A DNA stretch of 52,187 bases from Deltaproteobacteria bacterium (GTDB lineage Bacteria; Desulfobacterota; Desulfobacteria; Desulfobacterales; B30-G6): contig JAJDNW010000029.1 in assembly GCA_022340465.1 (NCBI GenBank), forward strand, positions 1-52,187, read 5' to 3'. The notes under the pieces are model-generated. The model worked only from the letters and a program-made list of their open reading frames with translations, searched no databases and was not told the DNA's origin. Shown here one piece after another: positions 17,773 to 25,195 of the stretch (the stretch's first letter is position 1; each line of letters opens with the position of its first letter). The position numbers were made by a program, and so were the translations under genes.

Positions 17773-18555
17773 ATGGATAGCGATCTCTTGTTGCGAGAGG
17801 AAGCGGACGGCGTCGTTACCTTGACGCTCAACCGTCCGAAAATGATGAATTCGTTTAACTTTGACTTGCTGCGGGCGTTGGGGGGCCAGGTGGAGGCGCT
17901 GCGGTTCGAGGCGGGGGTCCGCGTTGTTATCGTCACGGGCGCCGGTGAAAAAGCGTTCTGTGCCGGTGCGGACCTGAAGGAGCGGGTGACACTCTCGCCG
18001 ATGCAGGTCAAGGAGTTCATTTTTACCATTCGAAACCTGTTTACGGCTATCGAAAACCTCAACAAGCCCGTGATCGCCGCCGTCAACGGGGTGGCCCTGG
18101 GCGGGGGCACGGAACTGGCCCTGGCTTCCGACATGCGCATTGCGTCCCTCAATGCCAGCATGGGCCTCACGGAAACGCGCCTGGCCATTATTCCGGGAGC
18201 CGGGGGCACCCAGCGCCTGCCGCGGCTGGTGGGCAGGGGCAAGGCCAAGGAGCTGATTTTCACCGGCCAGCGAATAGGGGCTGAGGAAGCCCTGCGAATC
18301 GGGCTGGTCAATAAGATCTGCCCCCTGGACGCGTTGCTGGACGAAGCCCACAAAATGGCGGCCATGATCTGTGAAACCGGCCCCGTTGCCATCGAGCAGG
18401 CCAAGTATGCCATCAATCACGGGTTGGAAACCGATCTGAACACCGGCCTGGCCATCGAGTCCAATGCCTACTGGGTCACCATACCCACCAAGGACCGCCT
18501 GGAGGGGCTGGCGGCATTCCGTGAAAAGAGAAAACCCGTGTACAGAGGAGAGTAG
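17773..18555 (+). CDS. Enoyl-CoA hydratase (crotonase family)
   Basis: A 260-residue crotonase-fold enzyme hydrating a 2-enoyl-CoA. The oxyanion-hole segments are CAGADLKER and GVALGGGTELALASDMR. Both catalytic glutamates are kept, in GGGTEL and in GLTETRLAIIPGAGGTQRLPR. The latter stretch and AKELIFTGQRI closely resemble methylglutaconyl-CoA hydratase (AUH). Activity on 3-methylglutaconyl-CoA (leucine route) is therefore an alternative to crotonyl-CoA. AAGGAG precedes the ATG. It is 2 nt from the next gene, a DRE-TIM lyase of the HMG-CoA lyase class, which supports the same question. Confidence 0.92.
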   Translation: MDSDLLLREEADGVVTLTLNRPKMMNSFNFDLLRALGGQVEALRFEAGVRVVIVTGAGEKAFCAGADLKERVTLSPMQVKEFIFTIRNLFTAIENLNKPVIAAVNGVALGGGTELALASDMRIASLNASMGLTETRLAIIPGAGGTQRLPRLVGRGKAKELIFTGQRIGAEEALRIGLVNKICPLDALLDEAHKMAAMICETGPVAIEQAKYAINHGLETDLNTGLAIESNAYWVTIPTKDRLEGLAAFREKRKPVYRGE

Positions 18556-18557
18556 CA

Positions 18558-19724
18558 ATGACTGAATATGATTACAGGAAGATCTTCCCGCGCATGCCCA
18601 AAAGCGTCACCATCGGCGACATCACCATCCGCGACGGGTTCCAGCACCTGGAAAAATTCATTTCCACGCGCGCCAAAATATTCTATGCCGAAGAGCTGAT
18701 ATTTGCGGGCTGTCGCGAAATCGAGGTCACCAATCTGGGCAATCCCTACCTGATGCCGCAGTTCAGCGATGCCGAGGAAATTTTGGCCCACCTTCGCAGT
18801 GACCGCTTTAAAAAACGCTGTGCCCGCAAGGGCATCGATATGGATGACGTCTGCATCACGGCGGTAACCATCCGCGAGCGGTCGGTTGACAGGGCCATCG
18901 AATTGAAGAAAAAGGGGGTCGGTCCCGACCGCGTTCTCATGATGGTTTCCACCGAAGAGGAGCATCACTTCGCCAATTCAGGCACCACCTTGCCGGACTA
19001 TTGGGCGGAAGCCGAGCGGTGCATCAAAAAATGTACCGATGCCGGCATCAAGATGTGCGGTACCGTCAGCACGATCTGGGGCAGCCCGATCGCCGGCGCC
19101 ACAGACATGAAGGACGCCGTCGAGTTCACCAAGCGTTGGCTCGAGATAGGGGCTCACGACATCGAACATGCCGACCACGACGGCAGTGCATCGGCCCCGG
19201 CTGTGTACCGCTATTTTTCGATGATCCTGGATGCCATCCCCAATACCGACGTGCACCTGGCCCACTTTCACGAAACCAAGCGGGTGGCGTCCGCTTCGGT
19301 TTTGGCGGCCCTCCAGGCCGGCATCGCCAGGTTCGAGGCCACCCTCGGCGGCATGGGCGGGCAGCCGGCGAATTTTTTAGACGACACACCGGTGCCCGGC
19401 ACCGGGGATTACTACTACGAAGATCCCCGTTATGTCGGCCTGACCTGTATGGAAGACCTGCTGGTGCAGGTCGATGAAATGGGCATCGAGCACGGGTACG
19501 ACGTTGACCGCATCCTCTGGCTGGGGCGTCAGATGGAGCGGACCGTGGGACAGCGCCTGCGTTCCGAAGCCGCCGTCAACGGTCGCACCCTCAAAGAGGG
19601 TCACATGAAATTCGCCCGGCCCGGGTTGAAAAAGTTGAAGGAGAAAATGGGAGAAAAACCCGGCCAGAATTTTCCAGACGGCTGGTCGGAAAACGCCGTA
19701 CTGCCGGAGAAATACCGGCCCTAG
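18558..19724 (+). CDS. DRE-TIM metallolyase related to HMG-CoA lyase, without the loop cysteine
   Basis: A 388-residue TIM-barrel protein of the pyruvate-carboxyltransferase/HMG-CoA lyase superfamily. ITIRDGFQHLEKF (from about residue 21) carries the RD..Q metal/catalytic motif. LAHFHETKR gives the HxH metal ligands, and ARFEATLGGMGGQPANFLDD is the region of the flexible loop. In HMG-CoA lyase this loop reads GLGGCPYA with a catalytic cysteine; here the position is Gln. It is also longer than HMG-CoA lyase (about 300 residues), with a C-terminal extension ending WSENAVLPEKYRP. It probably cleaves or condenses an acyl-CoA, but not by the standard HMG-CoA mechanism. Confidence 0.8.
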   Translation: MTEYDYRKIFPRMPKSVTIGDITIRDGFQHLEKFISTRAKIFYAEELIFAGCREIEVTNLGNPYLMPQFSDAEEILAHLRSDRFKKRCARKGIDMDDVCITAVTIRERSVDRAIELKKKGVGPDRVLMMVSTEEEHHFANSGTTLPDYWAEAERCIKKCTDAGIKMCGTVSTIWGSPIAGATDMKDAVEFTKRWLEIGAHDIEHADHDGSASAPAVYRYFSMILDAIPNTDVHLAHFHETKRVASASVLAALQAGIARFEATLGGMGGQPANFLDDTPVPGTGDYYYEDPRYVGLTCMEDLLVQVDEMGIEHGYDVDRILWLGRQMERTVGQRLRSEAAVNGRTLKEGHMKFARPGLKKLKEKMGEKPGQNFPDGWSENAVLPEKYRP

Positions 19725-19747
19725 GTTGGCTGCAGAAGGAAAGAAAG

Positions 19748-19801
19748 TAAGACGGTGAGAAGGTGAGCGCCTCCATCCTTCCCACCTTCTTTACACTTAC
19801 A
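19748..19801 (+). other. Stem-loop between the lyase and DUF6125-like genes
   Basis: AGAAGGTG (19759-19766) pairs with CACCTTCT (19784-19791), and the flanking GTAAG pairs with CTTAC. It sits just before the ribosome binding site of the next gene. There is no U-tract, so a spacer hairpin or processing site is more likely than a terminator. Confidence 0.4.
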
Positions 19802-19811
19802 GGGGGAAACA

Positions 19812-20576
19812 TTGACAGATTCTTTTCAATCGGTCGAGGGAATGGATCGCCAGGCCTTGGTTCGTCTGGTCGTGGACATGCTGCAGCGCCTGGCCCTTCA
19901 CAACGGCATGTGGTTCAACGAAGTCAAGCATCAGATGGGGCTTGAAAAGGCCTTTGAGATGTACAGCCTTGCAGCGGGCAAGAGCCTGGAGATACAGCTG
20001 AGAAGGCTTGCCAAGCTGTTCGGTTTCAATATGCGCGACGGATTGCCGGCCGTGCTGTTCGACATGCCCAGGGAGAAATTGGTGGACCTTTTGGACGCCC
20101 TGGCGGCCAACTGGCTGGCCAATGACGGTGTGTGGTTTCAGGCGGTGGAATTCAGCAGCGGCATGGTCGATGCCAAACGCTGCAACGATTCCTGCTGGGC
20201 GCAATTTTCTCCGGTGGAAGCCTGGTCCATCAAGAAGATCTTGGGACTTTCCAGGAATCCCGGGATAGACGGCCTGAAGCAGGCCCTAAACCTCAGGCTT
20301 TACGCCCGCCTCAACCAACAATCCATCATCGATGAGGGGCCCGACGGCATCGTCTTTCAGATGAACGAGTGCCGCGTCCAGACCGCCCGCAAGCGCAAAG
20401 GGCTGCCGGACTACCCTTGTAAGTCCGTCGGTAACGTGGAGTACCCCTATTTTGCCCGGACCATCGATGACCGGATCACCACGGAGTGCATCGGCTGCCC
20501 GCCGGACGACCACCCGGACGATTGGTACTGCGCCTGGCGGTTCAGCATTCAGCAACCCTCATCGTTGCAACGTTGA
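19812..20576 (+). CDS. DUF6125-family-like protein of unknown function
   Basis: A 254-residue soluble protein, probably DUF6125, a family common in sulfate reducers. MDRQALVRLVVDMLQRLALHNGMWFNEV starts the first of two similar halves; ALAANWLANDGVWFQAVEFSSG starts the second. The C-terminal part has several cysteines (CNDSC, CRVQ, PCKS, CIGCPP, YCAW), arranged as in a metal or Fe-S site. TTG 19812 has AGGGGG at good spacing; ATG 19842 is the alternative. The enzymatic role is unknown. It lies downstream of acyl-CoA genes on the same strand. Confidence 0.75.
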   Translation: MTDSFQSVEGMDRQALVRLVVDMLQRLALHNGMWFNEVKHQMGLEKAFEMYSLAAGKSLEIQLRRLAKLFGFNMRDGLPAVLFDMPREKLVDLLDALAANWLANDGVWFQAVEFSSGMVDAKRCNDSCWAQFSPVEAWSIKKILGLSRNPGIDGLKQALNLRLYARLNQQSIIDEGPDGIVFQMNECRVQTARKRKGLPDYPCKSVGNVEYPYFARTIDDRITTECIGCPPDDHPDDWYCAWRFSIQQPSSLQR

Positions 20577-20606
20577 GGTAACGCACTTGCGGCCTTGTCG
20601 GCGCTG

Positions 20607-20668
20607 GGAACACGGTTTTATGTTTACCCCCCTTGCAAATCAGTTACGTTTGTCATAAAACAGTTCCG
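20607..20668 (+). other. Hairpin before the DUF2889-like gene
   Basis: GGAACACGGTTTTATG pairs with CATAAAACAGTTCC around a loop of about 30 nt, with a small internal mismatch. It is followed by GAGGAG and the ATG at 20704. A weak terminator or a 5'-UTR structure are both possible. Confidence 0.35.
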
Positions 20669-20703
20669 GTTTTAATGGATACTTAAACGAGGAGTATTCG
20701 CTC

Positions 20704-21198
20704 ATGCCCAAAATGCCGTGTTATTCGAGGAACCGGGCCACCAGCGTCGAACAGATCGATGCCACCACGTTAACATCCACCTGCCGCCTGCAAGACAGCT
20801 TTACCGATGCCCATGTGACCATCCATGTACGCCTGCCGGAACTGGAAATTATTGCGGCCGATGGCGCTTTTTCCCGTATCAGCCACGAGACGTGCCGGGG
20901 TGCGGAAGAGGCCCTGGAAAAGGTTGTGGGGGTGCGCATCGGAGCCGGTATGAAAAAGATCATCCGCGGGCTTGTGGGGGAAGTGACGGACTGCGGGGAA
21001 CTGGCCGTCCTGGTGGAGGAGTGTTGTCACGCCGTCATCCTGGCTTTTACCAAGGAGATGTTGGGTCAGGTGCCGGAGGAGCTGAAAAAGGAAAAGGATT
21101 TCTTTGCCAACATGGTCAAAGAGAACATCCGGCTCTACAACAGCTGCGCCGCCTTTGCGCCGGGGAGCCCCATTGTGGAGGGGATCGATCCTCCCTGA
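20704..21198 (+). CDS. DUF2889-like protein
   Basis: A 164-residue protein that I read as a stand-alone DUF2889-type domain. The pattern is a strand rich in polar residues (TSTCRLQDSFTDAHVTIHVRLPELEIIAADGAF), then CRGAEEALEKVVGVRIGAGMKKII, then GEVTDCGELAVLVEECCHAV. The N-terminal half of the next gene follows the same pattern in the same order, so the two are probably paralogous. There is no signal peptide or membrane helix. The function of the family is unknown; some members occur in aromatic- or lipid-degradation loci. GAGGAG lies upstream of the ATG. Confidence 0.7.
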   Translation: MPKMPCYSRNRATSVEQIDATTLTSTCRLQDSFTDAHVTIHVRLPELEIIAADGAFSRISHETCRGAEEALEKVVGVRIGAGMKKIIRGLVGEVTDCGELAVLVEECCHAVILAFTKEMLGQVPEELKKEKDFFANMVKENIRLYNSCAAFAPGSPIVEGIDPP

Positions 21199-21341
21199 AT
21201 CTTGCATGAAATTTGATGATCCTTTTTATGTCTATCGATATTTACAGATGTTCACGCATTTGCAACTATTCTTCATTAAACTGATTGGGTTAAGCGGATG
21301 AAATCTTTTTGACTCATCAAAATTCACCCTTCGGGCGGGCC

Positions 21342-21426
21342 GGAGGCTTCCACATGCTGTGTTGCCAAGGGTTCGAAGTAAACCACTACGACTTCACCCC
21401 TGGACGCCTTGCCTGTGAAAGCCTCC
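21342..21426 (+). other. Structured intergenic element (nested hairpin)
   Basis: GGAGGCTTCCACA (21342-21354) pairs with TGTGAAAGCCTCC (21414-21426) with one mismatch. Inside, GGGTTCGAAGT pairs with ACTTCACCCC imperfectly. Flanking GGG and CCC extend the stem. It lies in the 284-nt gap before the PHP gene. It may be a 5'-UTR RNA structure or a diverged palindromic repeat: its inner arms resemble the CCAGGGGTTCAAGT arms of the dispersed repeat. Confidence 0.45.
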
Positions 21427-21482
21427 GACCCGTGCAAGATCCAGGTAATAAGCACCTACAATTTGTTTGAGGACAAGCGGAT

Positions 21483-22628
21483 ATGCTTAAATTTCAGAGA
21501 ACCAAGCTGGTCAACATCATCAACAACAACGACGGTACCCTGGCGGTGCACGGCGCCCTTGACGATCACATCTACCAGATCGACATCGACATGATCATCG
21601 GCATCGAGAACCTCACCATCCAGGCTATCGAGGGCAAATGGCTCCGGGCGGAAAATTCGGAGTGCCGGCGCGCCATACCCTTTCTCCAGAATGCCGTGGG
21701 CATTCGCATCGACCAGGAGGGATTTTCCCAGCAGGTCAACAAACATGTGGGTCGCACATCGTGCCCCCACTTCGCCAACCTGATTATCGAATGCAGCGAT
21801 GCGGCCCTGGATGCCGTGGACATGATCCGTTTCGAAGCGGCGCGGGAGAGCCGGACGGACCTGACCTTCGATGAATTTCTTGAAGGCCGTGTCAGCGCCC
21901 CCCCACCCCCTGCGGCAAATGCCCGTGTCAGTGTCCAGGCTGAAAAACGAGAAACCATAGAAGACGAAAAGGCACGATCGACCGCTGGTATGGAAGGCTT
22001 TACCGTGGACCTGCACGTCCACACTTTTCCGGCTTCCCAGTGCAGTTCGGCGTCCGCCGAAGACATGCTCCAGGAGGCCAAGAGAATCGGCCTCGATGCC
22101 GTTTGTATCACCGACCACAACTACGTGTGGCAACCAGCTGACATCGAGGCGCTGAGTTCCAGAAACGACATCCCGGTATTCATGGGCAACGAGATAACCA
22201 CGGATCAGGGCGACATGCTGGTTTTCGGCATGTACGAGGACGTGCAGGGGATCATCAAGCTTCAGGAACTGAAGCAACGGGTGGATGCCGCGGATGGGTT
22301 CATGATCGCCGCCCACCCCTTTCGGGGGTTTTTAATCTTCAATACCAACGAGATCGGGCTCACCATTGAAAAGGCGATGGAGCGGCCTATCTGGAAAATG
22401 GTGCACGCCCTGGAGGTGCTGAATGGCAAGGTGACCGAGAGGGAAAACATTTTTGCCGGCAAGGTGGCCGCGGGGCTGGGCATGCCGGCTACCGGCGGGA
22501 GCGACGCTCATGACGTGCAGGGTGTCGGCAAGTATGCGACCTGCTTTAAAGAGCGCATCGCCAACGAAAAAGAACTGGTGGAGGCCTTGAAAAGCGGCGC
22601 TTATACGCCTTGTAAATTCCGGCAATGA
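21483..22628 (+). CDS. DUF2889-like domain fused to a PHP metallo-phosphoesterase domain
   Basis: A 381-residue two-domain protein. Residues 1-135 repeat the DUF2889-like pattern of the upstream gene (GALDDHIYQIDIDMIIG, CRRAIPFLQNAVGIRI, SCPHFANLIIECSDAAL). A proline-rich linker (PPPPPAAN) follows. The PHP domain starts near residue 172 with DLHVHTFPASQCSS. It keeps the PHP metal motifs: HVH, ITDHN, GNEITT, AAHPFRGF, LNGKV and GGSDAH. PHP domains hydrolyse phosphoesters such as histidinol phosphate or nucleotides; the substrate here is unknown. GAGGAC lies about 8 nt before the ATG. Confidence 0.8.
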   Translation: MLKFQRTKLVNIINNNDGTLAVHGALDDHIYQIDIDMIIGIENLTIQAIEGKWLRAENSECRRAIPFLQNAVGIRIDQEGFSQQVNKHVGRTSCPHFANLIIECSDAALDAVDMIRFEAARESRTDLTFDEFLEGRVSAPPPPAANARVSVQAEKRETIEDEKARSTAGMEGFTVDLHVHTFPASQCSSASAEDMLQEAKRIGLDAVCITDHNYVWQPADIEALSSRNDIPVFMGNEITTDQGDMLVFGMYEDVQGIIKLQELKQRVDAADGFMIAAHPFRGFLIFNTNEIGLTIEKAMERPIWKMVHALEVLNGKVTERENIFAGKVAAGLGMPATGGSDAHDVQGVGKYATCFKERIANEKELVEALKSGAYTPCKFRQ

Positions 22629-22677
22629 TCCGGCCGCCAGGCCCATCCGTAACCAACCATCAAGAGGTGCTTTCAGA

Positions 22678-24090
22678 ATGCAGATGAAAACGGAAAAGAA
22701 AATAGACTGGGAAAAGTTGATCCGGCGCATGGAGCTGCTGATGCGGCTCAAATCATTTCCGGTGGCGTTCAAGATGCTGGAGAAGAAGGAGGAACTGGAA
22801 AAGATTCCTTTCATGCGGCGTACCAGCCACAAGTCGACCCTGTGCCAGTTGATTACACTGGTGAGAAATTTCGACTGGACCGTGGGGGCGGATCTGGATG
22901 ATTTTCTTTTTTCGGCCTGCCCGTCCATCCTGGGCCTCACAGAGGTTCCGGAGGTGTGCACGAACGGGACCTTCAGGAGCATCGTGTGGGTCAAGACCAA
23001 GAAGGACGGCAGGAAGTACGAGGCTTCCATTCCCCGGCTTCCCCTGGGAAAGTACGAGGCCGTGGCCATGGCGCCCATGGTGTACAATCCCTTCGAGCCC
23101 GACATCGTCCTCATCTATGCCAACCCGGCCCAGATGATGCTGCTGATCAACGCGCTTCAGTTCGAAGACTACGAAGTCATGCAGTTCTTTTGTGTCGGGG
23201 AGTCTTCCTGCTCCGATGCCATTGCCCGCTGCTACAACACGGGCAAGCCCTCGCTGACGATTCCCTGCTACGGCGAGCGCCGCTATGGGCACGCCCAGGA
23301 CGAAGACCTGGTCATGGCCATTCCCCGCGACATGATGGAAAAGGCGCTTTTCGGGCTGGAGGTGCTGTATCGGCGGGGGGTGCGCTATCCCATCAGCTTT
23401 GCCGGCGCCGAAGGCGATGTGGGGCCCATGTTTCCGGCCAGCTACCACAGTATGGAAGACGTATCCAAACATATTTCGGGAGGAGAGCACCTGCTTTTAG
23501 GGGTGACCGGCGGCATTGCCAGCGGTAAATCCTATGTGTCCGAAATCCTGGAGGACCTGGGATCGCCGCTTATCGATTTCGACAGGCTGGCCAGAATTGT
23601 GGTGGAGCCCGGCAAACCGGCGTTTGAACAGATCGTGGCCTACTTCGGCCGACAGGTGTTGGCCGAGGACGGCACCCTGGACCGCAAGCAGCTGTCGGAC
23701 ATCGTCTTCAGCGACATGGAAAAACGTAAGAAATTGGAGAGCTTTACCCACCCAGCCATCTATACGGGGTTTTTCGACGGCATCAGCGCCATCACCAAAG
23801 AGAAGCCCGATGCCGTCATCCAGGTGGCGGTGCCCCTCCTGATCGAACTGAATCTGCAGTTTTTATTCGACAAGCTGCTGGTGGTACACGTCCCCATGGA
23901 GGTCCAGGTCGAGCGTTTGGCCGCACGGGACGGAATTACCACGCAAGAAGCAGCCAACATCCTCAGATCCCAGCTGCCCATCGACGAGAAGGTCCGGTTC
24001 GCCGATTTCGTCATCCACAACGAAGGGTCACGCGAGGCGACCCGCCGGCAGGTGGCAGCGGTGTGGGAGGAACTCGGCAAAGTCGGGTAG
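22678..24090 (+). CDS. DUF169 domain fused to dephospho-CoA kinase (CoaE)
   Basis: A 470-residue fusion. Residues about 10-255 match the DUF169 family (MRLKSFPVAFKMLEKKEELE, ACPSILGL, YNPFEPDIVLIYANPAQMMLL, CYGERRYGHAQDEDLVMAIP). From about residue 273 a full dephospho-CoA kinase follows: P-loop GVTGGIASGKS, PLIDFDRLAR, HPAIYTGF, VPLLIELNLQFLFDKLLVV and RLAARDGITTQEA. CoaE phosphorylates the 3'-hydroxyl of dephospho-CoA in the last step of CoA synthesis. No stop or frameshift separates the parts. Its place at the end of an acyl-CoA gene run suggests a CoA-related role. Whether it is the only CoaE of the genome cannot be told from this window. Confidence 0.85.
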   Translation: MQMKTEKKIDWEKLIRRMELLMRLKSFPVAFKMLEKKEELEKIPFMRRTSHKSTLCQLITLVRNFDWTVGADLDDFLFSACPSILGLTEVPEVCTNGTFRSIVWVKTKKDGRKYEASIPRLPLGKYEAVAMAPMVYNPFEPDIVLIYANPAQMMLLINALQFEDYEVMQFFCVGESSCSDAIARCYNTGKPSLTIPCYGERRYGHAQDEDLVMAIPRDMMEKALFGLEVLYRRGVRYPISFAGAEGDVGPMFPASYHSMEDVSKHISGGEHLLLGVTGGIASGKSYVSEILEDLGSPLIDFDRLARIVVEPGKPAFEQIVAYFGRQVLAEDGTLDRKQLSDIVFSDMEKRKKLESFTHPAIYTGFFDGISAITKEKPDAVIQVAVPLLIELNLQFLFDKLLVVHVPMEVQVERLAARDGITTQEAANILRSQLPIDEKVRFADFVIHNEGSREATRRQVAAVWEELGKVG

Positions 24091-24108
24091 TTTTAGCTTA
24101 TAACGCTA

Positions 24109-24209
24109 GTCATCCCTGCATGCCTCCCCCGGCATGGTGTTGGGCCGCAGGCAGGGATCCAGGGCATATAGCGGATCGCTTGCTGGATCCCTGCTTGGGA
24201 AGGGATGAC
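24109..24209. repeat. REP/MITE-like repeat with GTCATCCCT termini
   Basis: It begins GTCATCCCTGC and ends AAGGGATGAC. Inner parts GCAGGGATCCAG and CTGGATCCCTGC are inverse copies. The layout resembles the widespread small palindromes with GTCATTCCCGC...GGAATCCAG ends known from Proteobacteria. The rest of the gap to 24364 holds only short palindromes (AATAATATTATT; CCATCG/CGATGG at 24330-24348). Confidence 0.6.
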
Positions 24210-24364
24210 GGATTTGAGGAATCTAATAGCCAGAGTAATAATATTATTCTTTGCGGCCCTTGCCCAGCTAAATCCTCTGAAGGAAGGCATCCGACCTCTG
24301 GATTCTGACTTCTGCCCTCTAAGGTTTTACCATCGGACCTTTCGATGGATGCAAGTTGCGCCCA

Positions 24365-24988
24365 TCAGCGGCCGACCGCCTTGGTCCCGGCCAGGGAAAA
24401 GCGAACGATATGGTCCGTCAGGCGCCGAATCAAATCCGGGCTGATTTTTTCACACAGCAGGAATTCCAAATCGTTGCGTTTGATGGTCAAAAGCGCGCGG
24501 CACTGGGTGATGATGCTCAATTCGCAGAAACGCACGTCCTGCTCGTCGGCATCGGGGCCGATCAATGCGCGGATGACGTCGTGCAACTTTCGCCTTTCGG
24601 GATTGACCAACTCACGCCAGTCGTTTTTGACCAGGCCGGTTGGGTTGGCCAGCTCCATCAGATACAGGCGAATAAAGTGACCCTCCTCCCCCTTTTTGAT
24701 AACGTTTTGCATGAGGGTTTGGATAAACACCCGCAGCCGATCCATGGGCGCCCCCTCGCTTGAAACCGAAAAAACCTGGTCTTCGAATTGTAGAAAGGTG
24801 TAACGCCACGTTTCGGCATAGAGGCTGGCCTTGTTTTTGAAGTAGTAATTGACGGAAGCCACGTTGGCCCCGGCCCGGGAGCAGATTTCCACCACCTTGG
24901 CATTGCGGTATCCTTTTTCGGCAAACACTTCGCAGGCTGCGTTCAACAGTCTTTTCCGGGTTTCTTTGCCATCCTCTCGTTTCGCCAC
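24365..24988 (-). CDS. TetR regulator, CecR (YbiH)-like, divergent from efflux operon
   Basis: A 207-residue TetR protein. The HTH region RKRLLNAACEVFAEKGYRNAKVVEICSRAGANVASVNYYF and KNKASLYAETWRYTF are hallmark CecR/YbiH sequences. In E. coli CecR controls efflux-related genes. GTG 24988 is chosen because AGGGAG lies just upstream; an in-frame TTG at 25021 would extend it by 11 residues. It is transcribed away from the RND efflux operon, the usual arrangement of a local repressor. The inducer is unknown. Confidence 0.88.
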   Translation of the reverse strand: MAKREDGKETRKRLLNAACEVFAEKGYRNAKVVEICSRAGANVASVNYYFKNKASLYAETWRYTFLQFEDQVFSVSSEGAPMDRLRVFIQTLMQNVIKKGEEGHFIRLYLMELANPTGLVKNDWRELVNPERRKLHDVIRALIGPDADEQDVRFCELSIITQCRALLTIKRNDLEFLLCEKISPDLIRRLTDHIVRFSLAGTKAVGR

Positions 24989-25132
24989 GGTGCTCTCCCT
25001 GGTGGGTGATGGCGCCGGCAAGCCGCGCCATCGGCTTCATTGAAGCGCTGTAACAGCGTTGTCATATTTTATAATTAGGCCTATGGTCACCGGCATAAAT
25101 GATCGTTGACATGGCCGTTCCTATAAGTTAAA

Positions 25133-25154
25133 AAGCGATTTTAAATAATCGTTT
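25133..25154. promoter_or_regulatory. Candidate operator of the efflux regulator
   Basis: AAGCGATTTTAAATAATCGTTT is a 22-nt near-palindrome (CGATT-TTAAAT-AATCG core) between the TetR gene and the efflux operon. A TTGACA at 25106 lies just upstream, although no good -10 at normal spacing was seen. Its position fits repressor binding. Confidence 0.4.
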
Positions 25155-25195
25155 AAGATAATGGATACCATTTGTCAAGCGGAAGGAAAACATTC

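Noticed and set aside
17773-19724. A leucine degradation operon (hydratase plus HMG-CoA lyase)
   Set aside because: No methylcrotonyl-CoA carboxylase is present and the lyase lacks the HMG-CoA lyase cysteine, so I kept it only as an alternative for the hydratase.
21232-21301. Short AT-rich frames after the DUF2889-like gene, including one starting MKFDDPFYVYRYLQ
   Set aside because: No usable ribosome binding site, very short, and without recognised similarity.
25106-25133. TTGACA at 25106 as the efflux promoter
   Set aside because: TATAAG is only 10 nt away and the next AT-rich hexamer at normal spacing (TTAAAA) is poor, so I did not list it as a promoter on its own.
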